Positions 32,242 through 43,761 are shown, numbered from the stretch's first letter. The stretch is 64,000 bases of DNA from Mycoplasma anserisalpingitidis (GCF_007859615.1 NZ_CP042295.1:434001-498000); one strand, 5' to 3'. Notes: generated by a model from the sequence alone, not told the origin. Numbers and translations: made by a program.

Positions 32242-34725
32242 ATGCAAAAAAACTTAAAGAAAATTTTTGAGGTCGAAAACTTTTTTATTCATATTTTAGA
32301 AAATGGGGTTGCAAATAATGTGTGCATTCCATATTTACCTATTTATTATAAAGAAAGAAGTGCGATTTTAATTGATCCTAAAGAATCAACTTTCTGAAAT
32401 AATAAATTTTGAGAACAATTTAAAAGTAATCCTTATGCAACTTTTTTAAATACTTCACATGATATTAAATCTTTAACTGAAGAAATTGAATATAGAAATA
32501 AACAAATTTTTTCTAATATTGGGTTTTTTGATTTAGATGAACTTGAAATAGTTGATACTGAAATTCCTATTTATGATATTTGAAATATTGGTTTTAAAAA
32601 TATTCATATTAATCCAGCTGACTTCAAATCATTTGAAGAAATTACTAAAAAATATGAAATTCAGTTCAAAAGTCAAATTTTCAGAATTATGCACTTTTAT
32701 CTCGAAAAAATCGTTCCTGAGAATCATAATTTTTCACGTGAGTTAAGTAACCTAACTAAAAAAATGAAAAACAACTGATTCTTAATGAATGAATCAGATT
32801 TTAGTAACATGGTAGTTAACATAAATGATCTTTTGGAGGAACATAAACGTACTTCCCTTGAATTTTACTTTAAGCTATACCAAGAAATTTTCAACACTTA
32901 CAACCAATTAGTCGAAAGAGAAAAAAGTCCCGATTCAATCGCTGAATCTGAACAAGTAAAAAATGTTGAAATAAGACTTAAGTATATTAATGATATAAAT
33001 AACTCTTCAATAAAGAAAGTTGAAAATAACTTTATTATTCGTGATATTAATTTAGAAATTGACTTTTATAAAAAGTTACTTAAAAACACAAAAAATAGTA
33101 ATATCAAATACATGAACTATCTTCAACATAAATTGCTAAAATCAATTTTAACCATTAAAGAAAAAATGTCTCATGTAACTGAATTAAGCATCGAGCATTT
33201 AGATTTATATAAAGAATTATTAATCACTAAGAAACTTTATTGAATTTGAATGAGAAATAAATATAGTCTTTGTTATTTAGACAAAAATAGGATTCGTGAA
33301 ATTTTTGCTGACTTAATTTTACAATCCAAAATGTTTATCAATAATACGTTAAATAGCTTAAATAAACCAGGAAGAAAGTGAACAAAATTAAAAATTAAAA
33401 AAACTATTAAGAGACAATTTTATTACAGTTTTGTTAACTATAGTAACACTTCAGTTGAAAACAAACATGAGATAATGAAAATTATTGAAACTAAACAAGA
33501 AAAAATCAAATCGTTAAATAAAATTAAGTTCGAGAAAGTTCCGGACTTTAACAAAATTGTTGAGCAAAATAAATTCGATGCTTGAATTAGATTAAATCAA
33601 GCTGAAGATCGTTGAAATAAGTTCTCTTCAAATAAACTTTTTCAAACGACACTTAAAAATTATCAAAGAAAAATCAAACGACTTATTTATAGTAATAATG
33701 AATTAATTAGACACCAAATTTCCAACCTTTCTATAATTAATGAATCAATTAAAAAAAGACAAAATTCAAATTCGCGCAGAAGTGAGTTTTACGATAATTA
33801 TGAATTAATCCGCAATGTCGAAAATATACAAAGATATGAAAAAAACGAAATTATCGGCGAATTCGCAAACTCAGTTTTTGCTTTTATCATGAATAAAACT
33901 CAAGCTATCAATCAATTTAGCAGAACCTTCTTAATAATTAAAAAAATAATCGATTCAATGAGCTATATTTCAGTTAACTTTGGTGAATATCTAACAGCAT
34001 ATGACAAACTTAAAGTTATTAGTAAAATTAAACTTAAATTACTTAAACTAGTTTTAAATAATCCTTCAGTTTTATTTATTAAGGATACTTTTGATAAAAA
34101 TAATAACGAAACTAGATTTGAATTTATACGGGTGCTAAATAAAATTTCTAATGAGTACTCTTTAAGTTATGTATTAGTTACTGCTGATGTAAAACTAGTT
34201 AAGAAAATTTGTGATACAGTACATATTTTCTGTAGAAATACCTTAGTTGAATCTGGAGAAATAAACGAATTACTTAATAATGCAAAGCACCCTTATTCTA
34301 GACATGCACTTTCAGAAACAGATTTAAGTTTTATTAAAAATCATAACGATGATTATTCTTGGATCTATTCAGAAGTTTATGAAATTGATAAAGATAAAAA
34401 ACATTATTTATATGCTAATTTTGAAAATTATCAAAAATGAACTGCATGAAATAATCCAGAAACACTTAAAATTAAATCTAATTTAGATAAAGCAACTAGT
34501 TTAACTCTTGAAGCTGAGGAAATTGATCAATTCTACAAAATTCAACATGAGAATGTTGAAATATCTATGACTTCATATGATCCAGCAAATAGAAAAATAG
34601 TATCTAAATCTAATTTATTTGATATGGATTATGAAAATCTTAAATTCTGAAAACAAGCAGGTAACACTGAAATTGAATCTGTTAATAAAACTAACCATTT
34701 CATAGAACAAAACGAACAAGAGTAA
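32242..34725 (+). CDS. OppF-like ABC protein without ATPase motifs (orphan pseudo-ATPase)
   Basis: An 827-aa protein with UGA Trp. The C-terminal part follows the end of an oligopeptide-transporter ATPase: a strand NPSVLFIKDTFD where Walker B (hhhhDEPTSALD) should be (about residue 605-615), YVLVTADVKLVKKICDTVHIF for the H-loop helix, a SGEINELL segment, and HPYSRHAL (about residue 683), a hallmark of OppD/OppF. Walker A is absent (RSAILIDPKESTFW in its place), no LSGGQ signature is seen, and the Walker B acidic pair is changed. Between the two ABC halves lies a long Lys/Asn-rich helical insertion, as in mycoplasma OppF proteins. No permease or binding protein is nearby. ATG 32242 has no clear Shine-Dalgarno sequence. 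A structural or regulatory role is inferred. Confidence 0.5.
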
Positions 34726-34726
34726 G

Positions 34727-34752
34727 ATATGGGCAAATGTCCATATTTTTTT
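34727..34752 (+). terminator. Intrinsic terminator after the OppF-like gene
   Basis: ATATGG, 8-nt loop, CCATAT, T run, directly after the stop at 34725. Confidence 0.8.
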
Positions 34753-34830
34753 ATGGTTAATTTTGCACTTTACACATATAAATATATTTAATATTTATAT
34801 AAAAAAGTTAAAGTCAATTAAAATATAAAT

Positions 34831-37803
34831 ATGTTAAATAATAATCCATTCATTTTTTTACATTCAAATTCTGAATATTCATTTTTAAATTCAACCATTA
34901 GACTTGAAAAACTATTTAAACTTGCTGCTGAAAAAAACGTTAAATATTTGGCACTAACTGACAAAAATAGTTTATATGGCTTAGGCCACTTTTTGGCTTT
35001 ATGTGAAAAATATAATATCAAACCACTTATTGGTCTTGAAATTGAACTTAATGGTGTGAAGGTGATTTTGCATGCAAAAAATAAAGAGGGATTGCAAAAA
35101 ATTTACCAAGTAAATTATTTAATTTCTAAGAATATTGCTATTACAGAAGAGATGTTAAATTGCTCAGACATTTTTGTTATTGACCATTACGAAAATGGAT
35201 TTTTTGCTAACAAATTAGCTGCTCCAAAATTAGAAAATTTCTACTATAATAATAAAAAAGCTATTTTTCAAAACACAATTTTTGCACCTACTCGTGAAAT
35301 GCTTTTTAGTAATGAAGCAGAGACTTTGATTACACTAAGACAAATTAGCTCAGCAACTAATGTTGAACCTATTTATCAAAATAGTGATTATTTTGAAATT
35401 ATTCAAGATGGTCTTGAACAAAAAGTGATTGATAACACTTTAAATATAGTTTCACAAATTTCTCTTGAATTTCCTTCGAATACTCCAAGAATTGCTAAAC
35501 CATTTAAAACTAAAGAGGAATCTTACAAAAAAATAATTGAGTTGATCAATAAAGGTTTAAATGAAAGAATATTAAACTTAAAAAATTACTCAATGGAAGT
35601 AATTAATCAGAGAATTAATTATGAGTTAGAAACAATATCAAAATTAGGTTTTATTGATTACTTTTTAATTATTGGTGATGCAGTTAATTTCGCTAAACAA
35701 AATGGAATAGCAGTTGGGCCTGGACGTGGTAGTGCTTCAGGTTCATTAATTTCATATTTACTAAAAATTACTGAAGTTAATCCATTGCAATATGACTTAT
35801 ATTTCGAACGTTTTTTAAATCCTGAACGGGTAAGTTTACCAGATATTGATATTGATATTCAAGATAATCGTAGGGATGAAGTCATTAATTATATTGTAGA
35901 AAAATATGGAATTGAAAATTGTTCACTAATCACAACCTTTCAAACATTAGGAGCAAAGAATTCGATTCGTGATGTTGGTAGAGTATTAAATATTAATCTA
36001 GCTGAAATTGATAAAATTTCTAAAACTTTAGCTGATGGCCAAAGCATTGAAGAAGGATACTTAAAAAATTCTCGTTTTAGAATAGCAATTGAAAAATATC
36101 CTAAATTACTCGAATTATCAAAAAACATTGAAGGACTTCCACGTCAAAAAGGTGTTCATCCAGCTGGAATTATTATTTCAGACACGCCAATAATTAATAT
36201 AATGCCTATTTCGGTTTCAACTGAAAAAATTAATCAAGTTGATTTAACTCTTGAATATATTGAAAAATTCGGTTTAATTAAAATCGACTTTTTAGGTTTA
36301 AAAACCTTAACAATTATCCAAAATATCGAAAAAGATCTTAATTATGAAGATCGTTTTGATTACATCGCTTCGACTACTCCAAACATTTATCAAGATTCAC
36401 AAACATTAAAATGTTTAAATTCAACCCTATCACAAGGAATTTTCCAAATTGATAGTCCTGGAATGAAAAAAACTATTAAAAATGTTGGAATTGACACTTT
36501 TAATGACCTTTTTGCAATAATATCACTTTTTAGACCTGGACCAATGGAATATATTAGCGAGTATGCAAGTAACAAAAAAAATCCTGATAATATTGAATTA
36601 ATTCATCCAGTTTATGATGAAATTGTTCGAGAAACTTTCGGAATCATCGTTTATCAAGAACAAATTATGCAAATTGCTCAAAAATTAGTGGGAATGAGTT
36701 TTGGTCAGGCGGATATTTTAAGAAGAACTATTTCTAAAAAAGATTTAATCAAAATGGAACAATACAAAACATTTTTCAATCAGTTAGCCCAAAAAAACAA
36801 TATCGATCCAGAAATTAGCGAAACCATTTATAGAAAAATCGAAAAATTTGCCTCATATGGATTTAATAAAGCTCATGCAGTAGCTTATGCTATGATAACC
36901 TTTAAAATGGCTTATTATAAGGTTAGATATCCTGAAATTTTTTATAAAGCATTAATTACTAACTCAGGTAGTTCTCACTCTGACGTAAATAAATATGTTG
37001 AAGAGTGTATTCAACAAAATATTAAGGTTAATTCTCCAGAAATTAATCACTCATCAATTGAAGCAGTAGCAACTAAAAATGGAATTTACTTACCTTTTAT
37101 ATTAATTAAAAAAGTTGGAAATAGTGCAGTTGAAAAAATTTTATATGACAGAGCAGTTTATAAAAAATATAACACTTTTTCTGAAGCGTACTTTAGATTA
37201 AGAAATGCTGGTGTGTCAGATTCAGTTTTTGAAGTTTTAATTAAAGCAAGTGTTTTTAGAGAATTTGGAAATCAAAACACTTTACTAAACTATTATGAAA
37301 CTCTTAAGGAATTTTGAAAAATGTTCTCAAATTCACTTAAAGATTACAATGGAGATTCTTACAGTAGAATCAAAGAATTGATAGATTTACATAAAATAAT
37401 TAGAGTTGACAGCGAAGGTAAATATCATGAAGATTTTATTGAAGCTCTTCCTGCAAATTTTGCTGAAGAGTCAAAAAATGAAAATGAATTTTTAGGAAAT
37501 ATTTATAATGCTGTTCCAACATTAAATTATGAGACAAATTATAAATTAAATAAATTAACTCAAAGAGTTGAAAATTGAGTTACGGCTTTAACTTTAGATG
37601 TAAAGTTCATTTTGAGTAAAGGTTTAGTTATGATAACAATTAAAGATTCAACATTAACCGACAGTGCATGAGTAACCGAGAATAATTTTAAAAACTTCGA
37701 ATTTTCACCAAAAAAAGACCGTATTTACAGCTTTTTGTTAACTAGAACTTATACTGGTAAATTAAAAATATTGGATTGCAAGGAAATATATTATGAAGAA
37801 TAA
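34831..37803 (+). CDS. dnaE: DNA polymerase III alpha subunit, DnaE type
   Basis: A 990-aa replicative polymerase read through UGA Trp codons at 37315 and further on. The N-terminal PHP domain is recognisable (FLHSNSEYSFLNS, LALTDKNSLYGL), but the second His of the usual HxH(S) metal site is Asn. The polymerase core is intact: GPGRGSASGSLISYLL, the catalytic PDIDIDIQDNRRDEVI (about 335-350), TFQTLGAKNSIRDVGR, RQKGVHPAGIIIS, and IVYQEQIMQIAQ with FNKAHAVAYA. The C-terminus is short compared with the ~1100-1160 aa of many DnaE proteins. ATG 34831 follows TAAAAT by 6 nt, suggesting a leaderless transcript. Its last 11 bases overlap the exonuclease gene. Mollicutes usually also carry PolC, which is not in this window. 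Confidence 0.96.
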
Positions 37804-38668
37804 TCAAAATAAAATCTTACTAATTGATGGTAATTATTTAATGTTTCAAAGTTTTTATGGCACCTACACACCAAATGGATATATTATGAGAAATAGCAAA
37901 GGTGTTCCAACAAATGGAACTCATATGTTTTTTATGATTTTGTTCAATTTAATTAGCAGCACTTCACCAACTCATATTTTCGTTGCTTTTGACGCTGCAG
38001 GTAAAACTAAAAGACATGAAATTTACCCAGAATATAAGGACGGTCGTTCAAAAGCTCCTGAAGAAATTTTTGTTCAATTCAAACATGTTAAACAAATTTT
38101 AGATGAATTGAATATACCACATAATGAATTAGTTGGTCATGAAGCTGACGATTTAGTAGGTACTCTTTCAAAAAATTTACCAGGTAAAAAATTTATTTAT
38201 TCTAGAGATAAAGATTTGCTTCAATTAGTTTCAAATGATACCGCAATTATTTTCAAAGATAACAAAACAAAAAGTTATGAATTAATAACACAAGAAAATT
38301 TCGAAGATATTTATGAAATTAAACCATCACAAATTCCAGATTTTAAGGGACTTGCAGGAGATAGTTCAGACAATTTACATGGTATTAGAGGTATTGGAGA
38401 AAAAACAGCAATAAAACTAATTAATAAATACGGAAGTTTTGAAAATGTAATTCAGAATGTAAATGAATTAACTCCTTCACTTTCATTAAAAATAAAGAAC
38501 GATTTAGAAAGTGGAATCATGTGCAAAAAATTAGCTATAATCAACACTCATGTGGACGAAATTTCCAAAAATGAAGATGATTATGAATTTAATTTGAACA
38601 AAAGTGGAACTCAAACACTTAATGATCTAGAACTTAATCAAATATTAAATATTATAGAAATGAATTAA
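37793..38668 (+). CDS. 5'-3' exonuclease (PolA N-terminal / flap endonuclease family)
   Basis: A 291-aa stand-alone 5'-nuclease that removes RNA primers and flaps at replication forks, corresponding to the N-terminal domain of Pol I. Metal-binding residues are visible in LLIDGNYLMF, FVAFDAAGKTKRHE, YKDGRSKAPEE, GHEADDLVGTL, IYSRDKDLLQLV and GLAGDSSDNLHGIRGIGEKTA (helix-hairpin-helix). ATG 37793 lies inside the end of dnaE, so translation is coupled. coaE begins 2 nt after its TAA. Confidence 0.95.
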   Translation: MKNNQNKILLIDGNYLMFQSFYGTYTPNGYIMRNSKGVPTNGTHMFFMILFNLISSTSPTHIFVAFDAAGKTKRHEIYPEYKDGRSKAPEEIFVQFKHVKQILDELNIPHNELVGHEADDLVGTLSKNLPGKKFIYSRDKDLLQLVSNDTAIIFKDNKTKSYELITQENFEDIYEIKPSQIPDFKGLAGDSSDNLHGIRGIGEKTAIKLINKYGSFENVIQNVNELTPSLSLKIKNDLESGIMCKKLAIINTHVDEISKNEDDYEFNLNKSGTQTLNDLELNQILNIIEMN

Positions 38669-38670
38669 AT

Positions 38671-39243
38671 ATGGTTGCAATAATTGGTGAAATAGCATCA
38701 GGAAAGACTTTCTTTATAAATAAGCTAAAGGAAATGGGATATAAAATTTTTATTGCTGATGAATATGTAAATTACCTTTACCAAAATAATGATGAATTAA
38801 AAAAGAAATTCATAGATACTTTTGGAGATAAGGTAATACAAAACAATAAAATTTCTAAGGAATTTCTAAAACAAAAAATAAATGAAAATTTTGAAACAAT
38901 TTACTTAATTGAAAGTTTAGTATTTCCATATATTTTTTCACATTTAGAACATGAAAAATATGATTTTGCAGAAATTCCAGTTTTAGTATCAAAAAACACT
39001 AATTTTTTAACTTTTTTTGATAAAGTAATTAATGTCGTTTCAAGTCCACAAAAAATTCAAATTCAAAGAGAAAAACGTAATGTGGATAACTCGTTTTTTA
39101 AGACTTTAAATAGTAAAAACAATGATTTTTTCCATGAAAATAAGCTTTTTACGAAGATTGACGTTGTTAATATCTTCGATTATAATCGAGAAAACACAGA
39201 ACTTATTAAAGAATTTTTAATCGATAACAACATACTCAATTAA
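38671..39243 (+). CDS. coaE: Dephospho-CoA kinase (divergent)
   Basis: A 190-aa P-loop kinase that phosphorylates dephospho-CoA, the last step of coenzyme A synthesis. Walker A is GEIASGKTFF (residues 6-15), followed by the family's ADEYVNYLY (usually DAD at this place), FIDTFGDKVI, IESLVFPYIF and the lid QIQREKRNVDNSFF (usually RxxxRxxxQ). It is placed directly between the exonuclease and the dnaB-like gene, a common order in mollicutes. The sequence is more divergent than average, so the assignment rests on the P-loop, size and context. Confidence 0.8.
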   Translation: MVAIIGEIASGKTFFINKLKEMGYKIFIADEYVNYLYQNNDELKKKFIDTFGDKVIQNNKISKEFLKQKINENFETIYLIESLVFPYIFSHLEHEKYDFAEIPVLVSKNTNFLTFFDKVINVVSSPQKIQIQREKRNVDNSFFKTLNSKNNDFFHENKLFTKIDVVNIFDYNRENTELIKEFLIDNNILN

Positions 39244-39275
39244 AATAAAATCACAAGATAAAAACGGAGGCCAAA

Positions 39276-40238
39276 ATGGACGCAAATTCTAAATTGATTT
39301 ATTCATTTTTCAGAATTCATAGAGGGGATCAAATTGCCAGCGAAGATTTAAGAAATCTGCGTCTTTTTTATACAAGTTTTTTGGGTGCTAATGCCGTTTT
39401 ACTTTATGAATTTTTACATGATTTAATTTTTAATAAAGATAAGTATGATTCGACTTTTACTTATGAAACTTTATCTTTATATTTAAATATATCAATTGAT
39501 GAATTAAACACATGTAGACAAAAACTTGAATCAGTTTCATTAATTGAAACTCACAATGATTCAAAAGAATCTAGAACAGTTTTTGTGCTATTCAAACCTC
39601 TTTCATCAGTCCAAATGGTTAAAAACGCATTTATTCCAAGATTGATTAAAAATAATATAGGTGAAGTTAATTATGACCGTATAGTTAATTTAACAAATAC
39701 AAGTACATTTAAAAATAGTGATTCACTAGAAAATATTTCAGCTGCTTTTCATGAAATGTTCAGTTTACAAACTGAAGTTAAATCAAAAGTTACTGAATTA
39801 TTAGTTCAAGCGGGTGCAACTATCAAAGAAAATAACTCAAAAGTCTGAGATTCAAGCAAGAGTTATCAAACCCAACTAGAAATGGGAGTTATTAAAAATA
39901 GCAATCACTATAAAGCAACTAAGGAATTAACTTGTGAAGAATTTTACTGTCAATTAACAAACACTTTTATTCTTGAAGATTCAGTTAAAGAGAAAATCAG
40001 TAAATTAAATAGTATTTTAAATTTATCTAAAATAACCAACTTAGCAATGCTCTACATCTATTTAGAAAATGATAAATTTGATTTTAGAAAAACAACTAAA
40101 TTACTTAATGAAGTTAAAAAATATAATTATGTAATTGATGAAGATACAACTGAAAAATATCTCCACGGTAAATATCGAAATGATATTCAACTAGTTGATG
40201 CGTTTTTAAAAATGCATTCTTTAATGAATGAACAATAA
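39276..40238 (+). CDS. DnaB/DnaD-type replication initiation protein
   Basis: A 320-aa protein with UGA Trp at 39846-39848. The N-terminal segment NLRLFYTSFLGANAVLLYEFLHDL has the pattern of Bacillus DnaB/DnaD winged-helix proteins (YxPLxGxxAxxLYxxL), followed by LSLYLNISIDELNTCRQKLESVSLI. These proteins help load the replicative helicase at the origin, partly at the membrane. The downstream neighbour is the helicase loader gene dnaI, which supports the role. ATG 39276 has a good GGAGG. It is the Gram-positive DnaB, not the helicase of the same name. Confidence 0.8.
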
Positions 40239-40277
40239 GTTAATTTATATATAATTAGAATGTAGTAGGGAGGTTTT

Positions 40278-41207
40278 ATGGTTAAAGACGATATATTTCA
40301 AAAAGAATTAAGTAAAATTTCTCGTAAACATTCTTATGATAAAACTAAATTAATCGAAAAAATTAAAAATAATAGTTTTTTAAAGCAAAGAATTGAACAA
40401 TACAATCTTAGTGATGATGAGATTGCTTTTTTTATTTTAGAACTAACAAAAATAATCCGTGAAAGTGAAAAAAAAGGCGAAAAAGTAATTGAGACTGATT
40501 TTAAACGTGATCCACTAACTAAAAAAATAGTTTTTTTTGAGCGTTATGTTACACCTGACTTGAGAGAAAGTGTTAGCTTACTCAAAAATATAATTTACCC
40601 TGAACTTGGCGAACCTTTTTATAACATTGATGCTACGAATGTTAGTCAAAAATATTTAGATTCAGATAATTGAAATTATTTAGCTACATATTTAAAAAAA
40701 ATTGACTTTAATATTAAAAATTGACTTTATATCTATGGAGATATATTATCTGGTAAGACTGAGATTATGTCTTACATCGCTAAAATAATTAATAGTGATA
40801 ATTCTAAAATTACTTTTGCTACTGTTAATAATATCTATAGCGAATGCATCAATATTTTCAATCATAAGCAGAACAAATTTAGTGAAACCAAAACCGTTGA
40901 ATTTATGATAGAAAAAATAGCTAATGTTGATTATCTATTTTTAGAAGATCTAGGTATGGAAGAAGGTTCAACTTGATTTGCTACTAATGTATTACTCAAA
41001 ATTTTAGAATATAGAATGAAGTATAGACTAGTTACATTTTTTAGTAGTACATTAAATTTAGTTGAATTAAAAAACAATTATCTTCAAAGAATACAAAAAA
41101 ACACTAAAATTGACTCAAATGTTGAAACTATGAAAATTAATAAATTAATTAAAATAATTGAAATTAACCTTTATAAAACAATTAAAACGAAGGAGAATAA
41201 TGATTAA
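40278..41207 (+). CDS. dnaI: Primosomal helicase loader DnaI
   Basis: A 309-aa AAA+ protein that loads the replicative helicase. Walker A is YGDILSGKTEIMSYIA (about 154-169), and Walker B YLFLEDLGMEEGSTW, the characteristic DLG(x)E of DnaI/DnaC; FFSSTLNLVEL is the sensor 1 region. The N-terminal ~130 residues are the helicase-binding part, rich in charged helices. Several Trp are UGA. ATG 40278 follows GGGAGG. The last 8 bases overlap the fmt start at 41200. Confidence 0.93.
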
Positions 41208-42048
41208 AGTTGTTTTAGCTGGAACACCAGAATTCTCTGTACCAATTTTTGAAGAAGTGATTAAAAACTTTGAAGTCGTTGCAATTATTTCTCAACCCGA
41301 TAAACCAGCAAACCGTGGATATAAATTAATTCCCACTCCAACAAAAATACTTGCTGAAAAATATAACATTAAGTGTTATCAACCTAATAAAATTTCTGAA
41401 ATTTATGATGAATTAGCTCAATTAGATTTTGACTTTCTTTTAACAGCAGCATTTGGTCAATATATTCCTGAAAAAATTCTTAATTTACCAAAAAAAGCTG
41501 CCCTAAATATTCATGGTTCTTTATTACCTAAATATCGTGGAGCGGCTCCAATTCAACATTCTTTATTAAATGGTGATAAAAAAACCGGTATTAATTTAAT
41601 ATATATGGTTAAAGAAATGGATGCAGGTAATATCTTGAAATCCTCAGAAATAGAAATAGTTGAAGAAGATACCAGCGATATTCTATTTAATAAACTAAGC
41701 ATTTTATCTGCACAAAACATTACCAAATGACTTAAAGAAATATACGAAAACAACTTCAATGAAATTGTTCAAGACGCCTCGCAAGTAATTCTTGCCCCAA
41801 AATTAACCAAAGAAGAAGCTCAAATAGACTTAAGTGAAAATTCTGACCAGGTGATAAATAAAATTAAAGCGTACAGTTCAAATCCCGGTGCTTACACTTT
41901 CATAAATAATAAGAGAGTTAAACTTTTTAATGCTACAACTAAAGAAGTTAAAAATGCAATTCAACTAAGTTGTAGAGATAAAAATATATATATTTATGAT
42001 TATCAATATGAATCTAAAAAAAGAGTTAACTTGTTAGAAAAAGTATAA
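41200..42048 (+). CDS. fmt: Methionyl-tRNA formyltransferase
   Basis: A 282-aa enzyme that formylates initiator Met-tRNA with 10-formyl-THF. The catalytic domain is clear: VLAGTPEFSVPIFEE, SQPDKPANRGYKL, PTPTKILAEKY, LTAAFGQYIPEKIL, NIHGSLLPKYRGAAPIQHSLLNGDKKTGI (catalytic Asn-His and later Asp) and MDAGNIL. The C-terminal OB domain is short compared with the ~310-aa family average. The start ATG 41200 with AAGGAG is inside the end of dnaI; an in-frame upstream start at 41158 is not needed. One UGA Trp at 41728-41730. Last gene of the replication block, with a terminator following. Confidence 0.95.
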
Positions 42049-42053
42049 CTTAT

Positions 42054-42075
42054 ACATCCGATTGGATGTTTTTTA
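42054..42075 (+). terminator. Intrinsic terminator of the dnaE-fmt block
   Basis: ACATCC, loop GATT, GGATGT, then TTTTTT, 6 nt after the fmt stop. Confidence 0.88.
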
Positions 42076-42420
42076 TTTTCCCACTTGGTAGTATAATGCT
42101 TAATAAAACTAAAGAAATTATCTAGTTTACTTTCCAAGTTAGTACCAAAAAGAATAAATCAAGCTATTATTTAATGAATTTTTATACTTTTTGAAAAAAT
42201 TACATAGGAATTTTAAGTTTGTTTCCCGCTTAGTAGCATAATAACTAGTCATCAAAATTTCAACCATGAATATTAATGCTTTGATTACTTGTTTTTCTAT
42301 TAAGACAGTTTTATAATAATATAAATTTTCATAAAATATTATTACAGCAATCTTCTGATTTTTTATGTTGAAATATAACTTTGCATTTTACACATTAAAT
42401 TATTTGTTTAATAAATTTAA
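42076..42420. repeat. Gene-free stretch with three solo IS1634-like termini
   Basis: No gene is visible. The ends TTTCCCACTTGGTAGTATAA (from about 42077), TTTCCAAGTTAGTACC (42131-42146) and GTTTCCCGCTTAGTAGCATA (42221-42240) resemble the termini of the element at 4836-6657. There is no transposase. The rest is AT-rich with no further signal. Confidence 0.55.
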
Positions 42421-42430
42421 AATAAAAAAA

Positions 42431-42506
42431 TGGTGCGTCGTACAGGGTTCGAACCTGTGACCCACTGGTTAAGAGCCAGTTGCTCTACCGGCTGAGCTAA
42501 CGACGC
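42431..42506 (-). tRNA. tRNA-Lys (anticodon CTT), CCA encoded
   Basis: On the minus strand a complete 76-nt cloverleaf: acceptor GCGTCGT / ACGACGC, D-stem GCTC / GAGC, anticodon stem ACTGG / CCAGT with loop CTCTTAA (anticodon CTT), T-stem ACAGG / CCTGT with TTCGAAC, discriminator A, and CCA in the gene. It decodes AAG. Confidence 0.97.
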
Positions 42507-42514
42507 ATAAATTA

Positions 42515-42520
42515 ATTATA
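42515..42520 (-). promoter_or_regulatory. -10 box of the tRNA-Lys gene
   Basis: TATAAT on the minus strand, 8 nt before the mature 5' end, preceded by TGTAA in extended -10 style. Confidence 0.65.
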
Positions 42521-42732
42521 TTACAATTTTATATTTTGACCATTATTTTAAAAAAATCATAACCAAACTATAATATTATTTTCATTATAGATCTAAAAAT
42601 ATGGTTTTGTTTTAAAAATACAATAATATTTTTTTCAACACATACTAAAATTCATATGAATAAGAAAATTAAGGAAAAAATAAGGAAATTGCATATAGAT
42701 TTATGTTGTTATAATTTTTATATGGAGATGAA

Positions 42733-43491
42733 ATGAAAAAAATACAAATAACTGTTGGACCAAAAGATGCAAGAGATATAAATGGTTTTATCAATGATAT
42801 TAATCATAATTCACTTTTTTGTTTTGAAAATGGTGAATGAACATTAAAAGATGATATTACAAATAAAAAAGAAAAAGTAGTGTTAGAGTTAAATAAATTA
42901 AACTTTATCAATAATGATGATCCTGAGAAATATATTGATGATTTATTCGATAACATCATAAATACTGCTTTTGTTTTTGCTAAAAATATGAAAGTCGATT
43001 CCAAGGATTCAAATGATTTTCAATACGTCAATAACGATAATACCGTAATTGATAAGATAAAAAGCACATTAATGAAATATTTTTATATCGATGATTGGAG
43101 CATAATAGATTTAGTTTCTGATTTATTTTCTGCATTATTAAATTCTCACTTATTTAGAAATGGTAATAAAAGATTCTGTTTCAGTTTTCTAAATGTTATT
43201 TTATTTACATTTGGATACTTAACTAAAGTGAAAATTAATAAAGAATTTGATATAGATGTTATGAGTGAGAAATATTTAGAAAACATAGAAAAAACAATTG
43301 CATGCTTTGAAGTAAGATTATCTAATCAAGATATAGACACACTATTCACAAATTGTACAAACTTAGCAAATCAAAATCCTTTATGTTTTGAAATATTAAA
43401 TAGTGAAATTGATTTAACCATCCCTGAAAGACATGATAAAACATTAAGGGAGATAAAAAAGTGAATCAAAAATATTTTACTATTTGTCTAA
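42733..43491 (+). CDS. Fic/Doc-family protein, candidate toxin
   Basis: A 252-aa protein with UGA Trp (42838 and 43462). The motif HLFRNGNKR at residues 139-147 is the Fic/Doc loop (HxFx(D/E)(G/A)NKR) with the catalytic His kept and Asn in the acidic position. Doc enzymes phosphorylate EF-Tu, while Fic enzymes transfer AMP; the NKR ending is Doc-like. The helices around it (DLVSDLFSALLNS before, FSFLNVILFTFGYL after) fit the family. GGAG precedes ATG 42733. A 47-aa gene follows 54 bp downstream and could encode the antitoxin. In contrast to the fic gene at 31097, base composition and UGA use are native here. Confidence 0.7.
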
Positions 43492-43545
43492 AATCCAGTA
43501 AAATTATTATGAAATTGAATATGAATAAAAGTAAAAGGAGTTAAC

Positions 43546-43689
43546 GTGGCAAAAGTTGAAATTAGAATTGTTGAAAATGCACCATTAAAGAAAATTAGCT
43601 TCGAACAAATGAAGGAATATCAAGAAAAACACAATAAAGAAAATTGAGATATTATTTGTGAAACAATGAGAAAGCTTTCAAAAATGTAA
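43546..43689 (+). CDS. Small 47-aa protein, candidate antitoxin partner
   Basis: GTG 43546 with AAAAGGAG six bases upstream, one UGA Trp, stop TAA 43687-43689. It is mostly helical and charged, with EIRIVE at the N-terminus followed by FEQMKEYQEKHNKENW. It follows the Doc-like gene and shares its terminator. No known antitoxin motif is recognised; the role is proposed from position and size only. Confidence 0.6.
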
Positions 43690-43691
43690 TT

Positions 43692-43716
43692 ACTAGAGAT
43701 ATCTCTAGTTTTTTTA
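43692..43716 (+). terminator. Intrinsic terminator of the Doc-like pair
   Basis: Perfect 18-bp palindrome ACTAGAGATATCTCTAGT followed by a T run, 2 nt after the stop codon. Confidence 0.85.
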
Positions 43717-43761
43717 TACTTTTACTAAATTCACTCATGCAAATAACAGAATTAAATAATA

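Noticed and set aside
34818-35021. Minus-strand ORF over the dnaE start
   Set aside because: It lies wholly opposite the conserved PHP domain of dnaE and has no start signal.
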